Source of the DNA: Nitrosomonadales bacterium
GTDB taxonomy: Bacteria > Pseudomonadota > Gammaproteobacteria > Burkholderiales > Gallionellaceae
Reading direction: 5' to 3'
Length of the DNA: 45,584 nucleotides
Assembly: GCA_016197305.1 (NCBI GenBank)
Contig: JACPVZ010000078.1
Coordinates: 1-45,584, forward strand
Shown here in pieces: positions 24,375-33,231 of this stretch. The translations under genes and the position numbers were made by a program. The notes under the pieces are model-generated. The model was not told the origin of the DNA. It made no database searches and saw nothing but the letters and a program-made list of their open reading frames with translations. Positions within the stretch are counted from its first letter, which is position 1. Every line of letters starts with the position of its first letter.

Positions 24375-24843
24375 TCGCTGGCTGGGGCTGAGCGTGCTGG
24401 TGATCGTTCTCGACCAGATCAGCAAGCTGTGGATCAGCAGCCATTTCGCCTATGGCGAGGGTTTGCAGGTGCTCAGCGTGTTCAATCTGGTGCTGGCGCA
24501 CAACACCGGTGCGGCGTTCAGTTTTCTCAACGACGCCGGAGGCATGCAGCGCTGGTTGTTCAGCATCATTGCAATCGTCGCGTCGGCATGGATAGTCATG
24601 CTGTTGCGCAGGCACAGCGCACAGCCGCTGTTCGCGCTGGCATTGAGCCTGATCCTCGGCGGGGCGCTGGGCAACCTGATCGACCGCATCGCCTATGGCT
24701 ATGTGGTGGATTTTCTGTCGTTCCACTGGGACGAACATTATTTTCCGGCCTTCAACCTGGCCGACTCCGCAATCACCTGCGGTGCTTTTTTACTGATACT
24801 GGATAGCTTCAAGGAGAACAAACATGGAGCTGCTGCTAGCTAA
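24367..24843 (+). CDS. lspA: Lipoprotein signal peptidase II
   Basis: An inner-membrane aspartic protease of 158 residues that removes the signal peptide from prolipoproteins. Four membrane helices are visible. The two catalytic Asp lie in [15 protein letters not shown] and FNLADSAI. The start is [17 protein letters not shown] at 24367, preceded by AAGGGG; a frame opening at 24109 inside ileS is only an upstream extension. It overlaps ileS by 8 bases and ispH by 20, so translation is probably coupled. Confidence 0.97.
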   Translation: MLNRWLGLSVLVIVLDQISKLWISSHFAYGEGLQVLSVFNLVLAHNTGAAFSFLNDAGGMQRWLFSIIAIVASAWIVMLLRRHSAQPLFALALSLILGGALGNLIDRIAYGYVVDFLSFHWDEHYFPAFNLADSAITCGAFLLILDSFKENKHGAAAS

Positions 24844-25762
24844 TCCGCGCGGTTTCTGTGCCGGCGTGGACAGGGCCATCGAAATCGTCGAACGCGCGCT
24901 GGAACTGCACGGTGCGCCGATTTACGTGCGTCACGAGGTGGTGCACAACAAATTCGTCGTGGAAGGACTGCGTCGCAAGGGGGCGGTGTTCATCGAGGAC
25001 CTGGACGAGGTGCCGAGCGGCAGCATCCTGATCTTCAGCGCGCATGGCGTGCCGCAATCGGTACGCCGCGAAGCGGAGGCGCGCGGCTTGACGGTGTTCG
25101 ATGCGACCTGCCCGCTGGTGACCAAAGTGCATATCGAAGTGTCGAGGCTGCGCGAGCAGGGCAAGGAGATCGTCATGATCGGCCACAAGGGGCATCCCGA
25201 AGTGGAGGGCACGATGGGGCAGAGTGATGGCGGCATGTACCTGGTCGAATCGCCCGAGCAGGCGGCCTCATTGCAGGTTCAGGACGAACAGAACCTGGCC
25301 TATGTCACGCAGACCACGCTGTCGGTGGATGACGCCAGCAGCATCATCGCCGCGCTGAAGACGCGCTTCCCGTTCATCACCGGGCCGAAGAAGGACGACA
25401 TCTGTTATGCCACGCAGAACCGCCAGGATGCGGTCAAGATGCTGGTCAAGCAATGCGATGTGGTGATCGTGGTCGGCTCGCCCAACAGTTCCAACTCCAA
25501 TCGGCTGCGCGAAGTCGCGGCGAATGTGAACTTGCCGGCCTATCTGGTCAACGATGCCGACGAGCTGAGGCCGGAGTGGTTCGCGGGCAAGCAGCATGTC
25601 GGCATCACCGCCGGGGCGTCTGCGCCGGAGGTGCTGGTACAGGGGGTGATCGCGCGGCTGAGGCAGCTCGGCGCCGGTCAGGTCAGCGAGTTGCAGGGCA
25701 TCGTCGAGAACGTGGTGTTCCCGTTGCCCAAGACGCTGATCCCGATCAAGCCCGCTGTGTAG
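24824..25762 (+). CDS. ispH: 4-hydroxy-3-methylbut-2-enyl diphosphate reductase
   Basis: The last enzyme of the MEP isoprenoid pathway, giving IPP and DMAPP, with a [4Fe-4S] cluster. Its three Cys ligands are visible: Cys12 ([10 protein letters not shown]), Cys96 (DATCPLVTK) and Cys194 ([10 protein letters not shown]). Active-site His41 (VVHN), the [10 protein letters not shown] loop and SSNSNRL are also intact. At 312 residues it has normal length. The start lies inside the lspA 3' end after GGAG. Confidence 0.98.
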   Translation: MELLLANPRGFCAGVDRAIEIVERALELHGAPIYVRHEVVHNKFVVEGLRRKGAVFIEDLDEVPSGSILIFSAHGVPQSVRREAEARGLTVFDATCPLVTKVHIEVSRLREQGKEIVMIGHKGHPEVEGTMGQSDGGMYLVESPEQAASLQVQDEQNLAYVTQTTLSVDDASSIIAALKTRFPFITGPKKDDICYATQNRQDAVKMLVKQCDVVIVVGSPNSSNSNRLREVAANVNLPAYLVNDADELRPEWFAGKQHVGITAGASAPEVLVQGVIARLRQLGAGQVSELQGIVENVVFPLPKTLIPIKPAV

Positions 25763-25811
25763 GCACGATGTTGCGATATGCGACCGGCCTGAACCACGGA
25801 TATCCGCAGCC

Positions 25812-26885
25812 TTGAGCGCGAATACGGATTTTCTGATCATCGGCGCAGGCGCGGTCGGGTTGACCAGTGCACTGGCGCTGCTGCAGCAAGGCTACCGTGT
25901 GACGCTGGTGGAGCGCGGTGCGGTCGGCCAGGAAGCATCCTGGGCGGGCGGAGGAATCCTCGCGCCGCTGTGTTCCTGGGATTACCCGGAAGCCGTCACG
26001 CTGCTGGCGCATCGCAGCATGGCGATGTTCGATGATGCGGCCTTCAGGCTGTATGCCGCCACGGGTATCGATATCGAACATCAGCATTCCGGCATGCTGG
26101 TGTTGCCGCCGTTTGATGAGCAACGGGCGCTGCAATGGTGCAAACAGCATTTTTTTGATTGCATCGCGGTGGACTTGGCCGGTTATCTGCCGACGCAGCA
26201 GGGCGCCGGCCTGTTGTTGCCGGAAGTGTCCCAGGTGCGCAATCCGCGTTTTCTGCGCGCGCTGCATGAGCGTGTCAAGCTGTTCGGCGGCGTGATCCTC
26301 GAACGGCAAGAGGTAGACAAATTCGATGTGTCCGGCGAGCGTGTGGCCGGGCTCCGCACTGCACAAGGCATGCTGCATGCCGGGTGTTACATCGTCACCG
26401 CAGGGGCATGGAGCACGGCCTTGCTCGGCGAACATGCGCTCGGCCTGGACGTGCGTCCGATACGAGGCCAGATGTTGCTGTTCAAATTCGACGCGCCGCC
26501 GTTCCAACACATCCTGGTGCAGGGCAGTCTGTATTTCATCCCGCGACGCGACGGCCATGTGCTGGTCGGTAGCACGCTGGAGGACGCCGGTTTCGACAAA
26601 TCCACGACGGTGGAAGCGCGTGACGGCTTGCTGCAGGCGGCGCGGGCTATTTTCCCGGATTGGCACGAAAGCGCTTTGCTCAGGCATTGGGCAGGCTTGC
26701 GTCCGGGCTCGCCGGACAACATCCCCACGATAGGGCGGCATCCGCGGCTCGCCAATCTATATGCCAATTGCGGGCATTTTCGCTACGGCGTGACGATGTC
26801 CCTCGCCAGCGCAGAACTCCTGCTCAACGAAATCGAAGGCGATCCGCAGCCATTCGCTATGGATGACTACCGCTGGCGGCCATGA
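25812..26885 (+). CDS. thiO: Glycine oxidase-type FAD enzyme
   Basis: A DAO-family flavoprotein of 357 residues beginning with the dinucleotide fold LIIGAGAVGLTSALALLQQG. In thiamine synthesis ThiO oxidises glycine to the imine used by ThiG. Supporting motifs are EASWAGGGILAPLCSW, GQMLLFKF, and the C-terminal RPGSPDNIPTIGRHP and GHFRYGVTMS segments. The only in-frame start after the ispH stop is TTG at 25812. No thiS/thiG lies next to it, so the assignment rests on family resemblance. Confidence 0.87.
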   Translation: MSANTDFLIIGAGAVGLTSALALLQQGYRVTLVERGAVGQEASWAGGGILAPLCSWDYPEAVTLLAHRSMAMFDDAAFRLYAATGIDIEHQHSGMLVLPPFDEQRALQWCKQHFFDCIAVDLAGYLPTQQGAGLLLPEVSQVRNPRFLRALHERVKLFGGVILERQEVDKFDVSGERVAGLRTAQGMLHAGCYIVTAGAWSTALLGEHALGLDVRPIRGQMLLFKFDAPPFQHILVQGSLYFIPRRDGHVLVGSTLEDAGFDKSTTVEARDGLLQAARAIFPDWHESALLRHWAGLRPGSPDNIPTIGRHPRLANLYANCGHFRYGVTMSLASAELLLNEIEGDPQPFAMDDYRWRP

Positions 26886-26915
26886 AGATGGATAGTCTGG
26901 GTAGAGTGGCTGGTC

Positions 26916-26921
26916 TATAAT
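26916..26921 (+). promoter_or_regulatory. -10 box of the tRNA-Thr gene
   Basis: A perfect TATAAT lies 10 bases before the mature tRNA 5' end. The -35 region at the expected spacing is poor. Confidence 0.5.
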
Positions 26922-26931
26922 GAACCCCCGT

Positions 26932-27007
26932 GCTGGAATAGCTCAGTTGGTAGAGCAACGCACTCGTAACGCGTAGGTCGGAGGTTCGATTCCTCTTTCC
27001 AGCACCA
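26932..27007 (+). tRNA. tRNA-Thr (anticodon CGT)
   Basis: A complete 76-base cloverleaf can be folded: acceptor GCTGGAA/TTCCAGC (7 perfect pairs), D arm GCTC/GAGC with AGTTGGTA loop, anticodon loop CTCGTAA with anticodon CGT reading ACG, T arm GGAGG-TTCGATT-CCTCT, and an encoded CCA end. The last anticodon-stem pair (31-39) is an A-C mismatch. It stands between thiO and a diguanylate cyclase gene. Confidence 0.96.
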
Positions 27008-27024
27008 GTTCAAATAGTGCGGAT

Positions 27025-27043
27025 GCCGCCCTGAGAGGGTGGC
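27025..27043 (+). other. Hairpin downstream of tRNA-Thr
   Basis: GCCGCCCT and AGGGTGGC can pair over 8 positions (one G-T) around a 3-base loop. No T-run follows, so it is not a standard terminator; it may protect the tRNA 3' trailer or lie in the leader of the next gene. Confidence 0.3.
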
Positions 27044-27061
27044 TGCGCTTGGGTGACAAAC

Positions 27062-28633
27062 ATGACGACGGGTGCAGTTAAGGGCAGGAAACGCCAGGTT
27101 CTGGCTGTCACCGCGATATTGCTCGTGGTGTGCAACGTCGCCGTCTGGTTGATGATGCAGCGCCAGTACCAGCACAACGCTCATGCCTCGATCGAACAGG
27201 AAACCACGCTTTCACAGCAGCGAGCGGACGATCTGGCCGACAGCATACGCCGCAACCTGAACTATATCGACGGCATACCGCAGCTGCTGTCCGAATTGAT
27301 ACGCGTCAAGGCCGCAGTCACGCGCTTTGGTGACAGTGCGGTTTCTCCAGCCTTGTCTGTGGAGAACAGGCGTGTGCGCTGGAACAACGACCGGGCGCTG
27401 AACGATCTCAGCCAATATTTCGAACATGTCAAAAGCAGACTGAGGGTGGACATCATCTATCTGGTGAATGCGTCGGGTGACTGTATCGCCGCGAGCAACT
27501 GGGATACGCTGGGCAGCACGGTAGGCTCCAATTTCGCGGAGCGCAGTTTTTTCAGGAGCAACCGCCTCGGCCAGCACGGCATGCAGTATGCGATGGGCAA
27601 GACCACGCATATCCCCGGCTTGTATTTTTCATCTCCGGTGATGATCAATGGCAAATTCATGGGGGCAGTAGTGGCCAAGGTCGATGTGCCCAATCTGTCG
27701 TTCCTGATCAAGCAGAGCGAGGCCTTTGTCACCGATTCCAATGGCGTGATCATCCTCGCGCATGAAAAAGAGCGGGAATTGTCGGCATTCCCCGATGCAC
27801 CGGTGACGCTGATGTCGGAACAGGACAGGCAGGCGCGCTATTTGCGCACCGAGCTGCCCGAGTTGCAGCTGCAACCCTGGGGTGACCGGTTATTTCCCGG
27901 GCTGCTGCGCATGCAGGGCAAGGACACACCGCAAATTCTGGCCGTTGCGGCGCTGCCCGAATTCGGCCTGAACGTCTATGTCGAAAGCGGCCTGAACGAC
28001 TACAAGCTCCTGCGCGAGCAGTATTTCTGGTTTACCGTGTTGCTGAACGCACTGGGTAGCACGCTGTTGCTGTCGCTGTGCGGCCTGGTGCTGTACTTCC
28101 AGTCGGTCAAGCGTTCGAAGGCAATGTTGTGGACACAGGCTAATTTCGACATGCTGACCGGTCTGCCCAATCGTGCGATGTTTAATGACCGCCTTGAGCA
28201 GGAGCTGAAGAAGGCCGATCGCGCCCGCCAGCTGCTGGGGCTGCTGATGATAGACCTGGACCGATTCAAGGAGGTCAACGACACACTGGGGCATGCGATG
28301 GGCGACCTGCTGTTAAAGGAGGCTTCGCGGCGCATGGTGCAGTGCCTGCGCGAATCCGATACCGTGGCGCGTTTGGGTGGCGATGAGTTTACTGTCATAT
28401 TGCCGATGCTGAGTGATGCCAGGGATACCGAAGAGGTTGCGCAGAAGATCATCGCGGCGCTGGCCTCGCCTTTTGATCTGCATGGCCATGTCGCCAGCGT
28501 GTCCGCCAGCATCGGCATCGCCATTTACCCCAATGACGGCCCTGCCATTGATAAGCTGGTCCGGGCGGCCGACCATGCGATGTACCAGTCCAAGCGCATG
28601 GGGCGCAACTGTTTTAGCTATTACGAAGGCTAG
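27062..28633 (+). CDS. Membrane diguanylate cyclase with periplasmic sensor (dCache-GGDEF)
   Basis: It makes c-di-GMP from two GTP. Residues about 11-31 form one membrane helix, about 35-315 a periplasmic dCache-type sensor domain, about 320-345 a second helix, and about 355-523 the GGDEF domain. The active-site motif is a perfect GGDEF near residue 439, with the inhibitory I-site RESD five residues before it, so an active, product-inhibited enzyme is expected. The ATG at 27062 follows GGTGA at good spacing; a GTG at 27053 is an alternative. The ligand is unknown. A GGDEF enzyme here complements the EAL protein at 37205-42349. Confidence 0.93.
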   Translation: MTTGAVKGRKRQVLAVTAILLVVCNVAVWLMMQRQYQHNAHASIEQETTLSQQRADDLADSIRRNLNYIDGIPQLLSELIRVKAAVTRFGDSAVSPALSVENRRVRWNNDRALNDLSQYFEHVKSRLRVDIIYLVNASGDCIAASNWDTLGSTVGSNFAERSFFRSNRLGQHGMQYAMGKTTHIPGLYFSSPVMINGKFMGAVVAKVDVPNLSFLIKQSEAFVTDSNGVIILAHEKERELSAFPDAPVTLMSEQDRQARYLRTELPELQLQPWGDRLFPGLLRMQGKDTPQILAVAALPEFGLNVYVESGLNDYKLLREQYFWFTVLLNALGSTLLLSLCGLVLYFQSVKRSKAMLWTQANFDMLTGLPNRAMFNDRLEQELKKADRARQLLGLLMIDLDRFKEVNDTLGHAMGDLLLKEASRRMVQCLRESDTVARLGGDEFTVILPMLSDARDTEEVAQKIIAALASPFDLHGHVASVSASIGIAIYPNDGPAIDKLVRAADHAMYQSKRMGRNCFSYYEG

Positions 28634-28731
28634 CAGCAGCCAGCGTTGCCGAACGGAGTTCTACGGCAGGGGTTGTCGGGCAACTGCCATATGGAAGGAC
28701 AGCAATTGATAAAAGTTTTCGTGGAGTCTGC

Positions 28732-29729
28732 ATGGCTATAGTTCAACATAATCAGCGCCGCCCGGTTCTGCGTTATCTGGCGTGGCTGGCGCTCATACTG
28801 TTGGTCGGGGCTGCGATTTGGTACTACACCCGCCCCGCTCCGCCGCAGGTACAGCTGGTCAGCGTGGAACGCGGCGTCGTCGAGGCGACCGTGAACAATA
28901 CCCGTGCCGGCACCGTCAAGGCGTGCCGCCGTGCCAAGCTGGCGCCGCCCGCCGGGGGGCAGATAAGGAACGCGGTTTCATCTCCACCGAGGGCATGGAT
29001 CAGCGCGCTGCGGCGGCCAAGGTGAGCCGCGCCGGCTGTGAGGCTGCACGCAGCCAGGTCGAACAAGGGAAATCGCGTATCGGCGTTGCGCGTGCAGGAC
29101 TGCAGCGCATGGTGTTGCGCGCACCGTTCGCGGGTGTCGTGGCGGATATCAGCGGCGAGCTGGGCGAATACGCGACGCCTTCGCCGCCCGGGATCCCGAC
29201 GCTGCCCGCGATCGATCTGATCGATGACAGCTGTCTGTTCGTCAGCGCGCCTATCGACGAAGTGGACGCGGCCAACATCAAGGTGGGGCAGGTGGCGCGC
29301 ATCACGCTGGACGCGATCAAAGGGAAGCCCTTCGCAGGCAAGGTCAAACGCATTGCACCCTATGTGCTGGAATTGGAGAAGCAGGCGCGCACCGTCGAGG
29401 TCGAAGTGGAATTCATCGAGGCACCCAGCGCGGAAAATCTGCTGGTCGGTTACAGCGCCGACGTCGAGATCGTTTACGACACCCGCAGCAACGTGCTGCG
29501 TATTCCGATGCAAGCGCTGCTGTCCGGGGAGGGGGTGCAACGATCCAGGCGCGTGCTGTTGCATCGCAGCGATGGCATTTTGGAAGAGCGTGCCGTGACG
29601 ACCGGGCTGGCCAATTGGGAGTACGCCGAGGTCACCGCCGGCTTGAATGAGAACGACCGGATCGTGATGTCGCTCGACCAGGCGGGCGTCAAGGCCGGGG
29701 TGCGCGTGCGGGCGGAAGCGAAGAGATAG
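28732..29729 (+). pseudogene. HlyD/MacA-type efflux adaptor, broken by internal deletion and frameshift
   Basis: The 5' part (28732 to about 28965, frame 1) encodes a membrane anchor and the start of the lipoyl domain, ending KLAPPAGGQI. The rest (about 28965-29729, another frame) resumes at ERGFISTEGMDQRAAAAKV and runs through hairpin, beta-barrel and membrane-proximal domains to a normal C-terminus. Compared with family members, some 55-60 residues between GGQI and ERGF are missing, including most of the lipoyl motif and the first helix of the hairpin, and the frames do not match across the joint. The following ATPase and permease genes are intact and start 8 bases after it. A functional adaptor is unlikely unless the deletion is an assembly fault. 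Confidence 0.85.
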
Positions 29730-29736
29730 CCGCCGC

Positions 29737-30417
29737 ATGATTCAACTGGAGAAGATTGCACGCAGCTTCACCGTCGGCGACCAGCAGGTCGCCGCATTGC
29801 GCGGCATCGATCTGCGTATCGCGGCGGGCGACTATGTCTCCATCATGGGCCCGTCCGGCTCCGGAAAATCCACGCTGCTCAACCTGATCGGCCTGCTGGA
29901 TCGGCCGAGTTCCGGCACTTACAGGCTGGATGGCGGGGATGTCACCGCGCTGGACGATGTGCAGCAGGCGCGGGTGCGCAGCGAGAAGATCGGCTTCGTG
30001 TTCCAGTCATTCCACCTGGTGCCGCGCCTGACCGCCGCGATGAATATCGAGCTGCCGATGATGCTGGCGGGTGTTCCGCCCGAAGAGCGCAAGGAGCGTG
30101 TGGCGAAACTGGTGGAGAACTATGGCCTGAAGGACAGGGCCGATCACAGGCCGGACCAGCTTTCCGGCGGACAGCGCCAGCGTGTCGCGATCGCTCGTGC
30201 CACCAGCATGAACCCGGCTGTGCTGCTGGCCGACGAGCCGACCGGAAATCTGGACCAGGCCACCGGCAAAGAAGTAATGGCACTGCTCGAAAATCTGGTT
30301 GAGCAAAAAGTCACGCTGATACTGGTGACGCACGATCCGTTGCTCGGCGGGCGGGCGGCGCGACAGATCAACATGGTGGATGGGCAGATCGTCAGCGAGA
30401 CGGGAAGAAGTGGATGA
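29737..30417 (+). CDS. ABC transporter ATP-binding protein (MacB/LolD type)
   Basis: The 226-residue ATPase of a type VII (MacB-like) exporter. Walker A GPSGSGKSTLLN (about 39-50), Q-loop FVFQSFHLVP, signature LSGGQRQRVAIARA, Walker B VLLADEPTGNLD and H-loop VTHD are all intact. It overlaps the first permease by ATGA, so the proteins are made together. Such systems use transmembrane mechanical force to move substrates from periplasm outwards with an adaptor and an outer-membrane channel; the substrate is not known. Confidence 0.95.
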   Translation: MIQLEKIARSFTVGDQQVAALRGIDLRIAAGDYVSIMGPSGSGKSTLLNLIGLLDRPSSGTYRLDGGDVTALDDVQQARVRSEKIGFVFQSFHLVPRLTAAMNIELPMMLAGVPPEERKERVAKLVENYGLKDRADHRPDQLSGGQRQRVAIARATSMNPAVLLADEPTGNLDQATGKEVMALLENLVEQKVTLILVTHDPLLGGRAARQINMVDGQIVSETGRSG

Positions 30418-31622
30418 GAGCGGTCGATGTCGCACGGTTCGCCACCGGCAGTCTGCGCGGCAGCCCGGCGCGCACGCTGCTGATGATGCTGGCGATGTCC
30501 ATCGGCGTGGCGGCGGTGGTGGTGCTGACCGCGCTCGGTGAAGGCGCGCGCCGTTATGTGGTCGACCAGTTTTCCTCGCTGGGCACCAACCTGGTGATCG
30601 TGCTGCCGGGGCGCACCGAGACCGCGGGCATAGGCCCCGGCCTGATGTCGGGGCAGACGCCGCGCGATATCACGCTGGACGATGCGGAAGCGCTGTTGCG
30701 CAGCAGCGCCATCAAGCAGATCGCGCCGCTGACGGTCGGTTCCGCCACGCTCTCGCGCGATGCCTTGAACCGCGAAGTGGTGGTGATAGGCTCGACTGCC
30801 AACCTGCTGGAGGTGCGCCACATGAGCATCGGCCTGGGGAAATTCCTGCCGCCGGGCGACATTCACGAGGGCGCTTCGGTGTGCGTGCTCGGCAACCAGA
30901 TGAAGCGTGAACTGTTCGGCAACGAGCAGGCAGTGGGCCAATGGGTGCGCCTGGGCGACCGGCGCTTCCGCGTGATCGGCGTGCTGGCATCGCAAGGCGA
31001 ATCGATGGGGATGCGCACCGACGAACTGGTGATCGTGCCGGTTGCATCCTCGCACCAGCTGTTCAATACGACGGGGTTGTTCCGCGTGCTGATCGAGGCC
31101 AAGAGCCGAGACACCATCGAGCAGGCGGTGCGCGATGCCGAACAGATCATGTTGCAGCGCCACAGCGGCGAGAAGGATGTGACGGTGATCACGCAGGATG
31201 CGGTGCTCGCCACCTTCGACCGGATACTGACCGCGCTGACGATGGCCGTCGGCGGCATCGCCGCAATCAGCCTGGCGGTGGCTGGCGTGCTGATCATGAA
31301 TGTGATGCTGATCGCCGTGGCGCAGCGCGTCAAGGAGATCGGCCTGCTCAAGGCGCTGGGTGCGCCGGGCAGGCGGATACGCAATCTGTTCTTTGCCGAG
31401 GCGGCATTGCTCTCCGGCATCGGCAGCGTGGCCGGGCTGGTGCTGGGTTATGCGGGCAGCTTCATCATCGGGCAGGTCTATCCCAGTCTGCCGGTTTCGC
31501 CGCCGTGGTGGGCGGTGCTTGCGGCCTGCGCCACCGCGCTGGGCACCGGCATCCTGTTCAGCGTGTGGCCGGCGCGGCGCGCGGCCCGGCTCGATCCGGT
31601 CGCGGCATTGGCGGGGCGGTGA
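30414..31622 (+). CDS. ABC transporter permease, FtsX/MacB family (first)
   Basis: A 402-residue permease with one N-terminal helix (TLLMMLAMSIGVAAVVVL), a large periplasmic MacB_PCD domain (about 45-270), and three C-terminal helices of the FtsX domain (MAVGGIAAISLAVAGVLIMN; AALLSGIGSVAGLVLGYAG; VLAACATALGTGILFSV), ending VWPARRAARLDPVAAL. Start overlaps the ATPase stop. It would pair with the second permease at 31767 as a heterodimer. Confidence 0.94.
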   Translation: MRAVDVARFATGSLRGSPARTLLMMLAMSIGVAAVVVLTALGEGARRYVVDQFSSLGTNLVIVLPGRTETAGIGPGLMSGQTPRDITLDDAEALLRSSAIKQIAPLTVGSATLSRDALNREVVVIGSTANLLEVRHMSIGLGKFLPPGDIHEGASVCVLGNQMKRELFGNEQAVGQWVRLGDRRFRVIGVLASQGESMGMRTDELVIVPVASSHQLFNTTGLFRVLIEAKSRDTIEQAVRDAEQIMLQRHSGEKDVTVITQDAVLATFDRILTALTMAVGGIAAISLAVAGVLIMNVMLIAVAQRVKEIGLLKALGAPGRRIRNLFFAEAALLSGIGSVAGLVLGYAGSFIIGQVYPSLPVSPPWWAVLAACATALGTGILFSVWPARRAARLDPVAALAGR

Positions 31623-31647
31623 TGAATACAGACATGACGTTGAATTT

Positions 31648-31761
31648 CGTCATTCCCGCGCAAGCGGGAATCCGGCTGATCGAACCAGCTCCGCGAAGCG
31701 GGACAAAGTCCAGCCGCATGTTGAATGAAAGCACCGGATTCCCGTTTGCGCGGGAATGACG
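31648..31761 (+). repeat. MITE-like element with 28-bp inverted ends
   Basis: The two ends (31648-31675 and 31734-31761) are inverted copies matching at 27 of 28 bases. Each end is itself a hairpin of the type ATTCCC-N8-GGGAAT, like the dRS3-type repeats described in Neisseria. A third hairpin (TCCGC-GAA-GCGGGA, about 31690-31703) lies inside. No target duplication is evident. It fills the gap between the two permease genes and ends 5 bases before the second permease ATG. It encodes nothing. Confidence 0.85.
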
Positions 31762-31766
31762 CGACT

Positions 31767-32966
31767 ATGCTATTACCCGACCTCGTCAAACTCACCAGCT
31801 CCAGTTTCCTTTCATACCGGATGCGCAGCTTCCTGACCGGGCTGGGCATCGCGATCGGCATCACCGCGGTGATCCTGCTGACCTCGATCGGCGAGGGGCT
31901 GCACCAGTTCATGCTGGCCGAGTTTTCGCAGTTCGGCACCAACATCATCGGGATTCAGCCCGGAAAGACGCAGACGCAGGGCGGCAACGTCGGCATCTTC
32001 GGCTCGGTCAGGCCGCTGACGCTGGAGGATGCCGACATTTTGCGCCGTCTGCCTTACGTGGAACATGTCATTCCCAGCCTGATGGGCAATGCCGAGGTGA
32101 AGGCGAATGGCAGGACGCGCCGTACCATGGTGCTGGGCGAAGGGCGCGACTTCGGCAATGCATTCACGATGAAGGCGCGCAGCGGCGGCTTCTGGACGGA
32201 TGAAGACAACGAGCAGGCGCGCGCGCAGGCGGTGATCGGCGCCAAGATACAGCAGGAGCTGTTTGCCGGGATGAATCCGCTGGGACAGTATCTGCGGGTC
32301 GGCGGGCAACGCTACCGCGTGGTCGGTGTGATGGAGTCGAAGGGGCAGATCCTGGGCATGGACATGGACGATGCGGTGTTCATTCCGGCGGCGCGCGCGA
32401 TGGAGCTGTTCAATCGTCCCGGCCTGATGGAGATACACGTCAGTTACCGCGCCGATGTCGACGCGAACACGGTCATCCGCATCCTGACCGAGCGCCTCAA
32501 GGCGCAGCACGGCCGTGAAGATTTCACGATCATCTCGCAGGAAAAGGCGCTGGAGGTGCTCAGCTCGGTGCTGAACATCCTCACCTTCGCGGTCGGCGCG
32601 CTGGGCGGTATCTCGCTGCTGGTCGGGGCGGTCGGGATACTGACGATCATGACGATGGCGGTCACCGAACGCACCGCCGAGATCGGCCTGCTGCGCGCAC
32701 TGGGCGCGCAACAACGCCAGGTGCTGGTGCTGTTCCTCGGCGAGGCGATGTTGCTGTCCGCGCTGGGCGGATTGGCGGGACTGGCGCTCGGCGTGGGCAT
32801 CGCGCAGGGGCTGCATCTGCTGTTCCCGGCGCTGCCGGTGCATACGCCATGGCTGTTCGCGGTTGCCGCCGAACTGACCGCGGTCAGCATCGGCCTGGCG
32901 GCGGGTGTGACACCCGCGCTGCGCGCTGCGCGGCTCGATCCGGTGGAGGCGTTGCATGCCGAATAA
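31767..32966 (+). CDS. ABC transporter permease, FtsX/MacB family (second)
   Basis: A 399-residue permease of the same design as its neighbour: N-terminal helix (MRSFLTGLGIAIGITAVILL), periplasmic MacB_PCD domain, and a C-terminal FtsX domain with three helices, ending ALRAARLDPVEALHAE. The start is ATG at 31767 (LLPDLVKLTSSSFLSYRMRS); an in-frame upstream ATG at 31725 lies inside the repeat element and is not credible. The repeat leaves only 5 bases before the ATG, so no usual Shine-Dalgarno is present other than bases supplied by the repeat end. Confidence 0.93.
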   Translation: MLLPDLVKLTSSSFLSYRMRSFLTGLGIAIGITAVILLTSIGEGLHQFMLAEFSQFGTNIIGIQPGKTQTQGGNVGIFGSVRPLTLEDADILRRLPYVEHVIPSLMGNAEVKANGRTRRTMVLGEGRDFGNAFTMKARSGGFWTDEDNEQARAQAVIGAKIQQELFAGMNPLGQYLRVGGQRYRVVGVMESKGQILGMDMDDAVFIPAARAMELFNRPGLMEIHVSYRADVDANTVIRILTERLKAQHGREDFTIISQEKALEVLSSVLNILTFAVGALGGISLLVGAVGILTIMTMAVTERTAEIGLLRALGAQQRQVLVLFLGEAMLLSALGGLAGLALGVGIAQGLHLLFPALPVHTPWLFAVAAELTAVSIGLAAGVTPALRAARLDPVEALHAE

Positions 32967-33084
32967 GAACTTCGCGGAACAGGCGCCGATCCTAGGGGGG
33001 CGCATGGGAGAGCCTTGCTGAAAGTTTGCAGTAGCTCAGGCGGAAAATTGCTGGTATCGTTCCAAAAAAACTCAGGGAGAGTTT

Positions 33085-33231
33085 ATGGTAGTCGATACCC
33101 GCTTCGAGCGTAGTTGTCTGTGTGACGAATTCATCGAACTCTGGCTGCACGCCTTGCCGCCAGCTCTTCCGGAAAAACTGCCGGCGCAACTCTCCCATCC
33201 ATACGCCTATCGGTTCCTGAAACAAAAATGA
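33085..33231 (+). CDS. Small ORF translationally coupled to the sensor kinase (48 aa)
   Basis: A 48-codon frame with ATG at 33085 and stop at 33229-33231. A strong Shine-Dalgarno (AGGGAGA) stands 6 bases before the ATG, and the stop overlaps the kinase start as ATGA, the same coupling used by later genes of this cluster. The product begins MVVDTRFERSCLCDEF and ends YAYRFLKQK; it has two Cys close together, is mostly acidic and hydrophobic in the first half, and has no membrane helix. I recognise no family. It may be a small regulator of the kinase or a leader peptide. The ribosome site and coupling make translation likely; function is unknown. Confidence 0.6.
   Translation: MVVDTRFERSCLCDEFIELWLHALPPALPEKLPAQLSHPYAYRFLKQK

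Noticed and set aside
28950-28970. Programmed ribosomal frameshift at a G6 run in the adaptor gene
   Set aside because: Even with a slip, about 55-60 residues of the lipoyl/hairpin region would be missing, so the deletion is the better explanation.
33000-33084. Sigma-54 promoter before the signalling cluster
   Set aside because: GG and GC are present near 33040-33050 but one base too close for the -24/-12 spacing.
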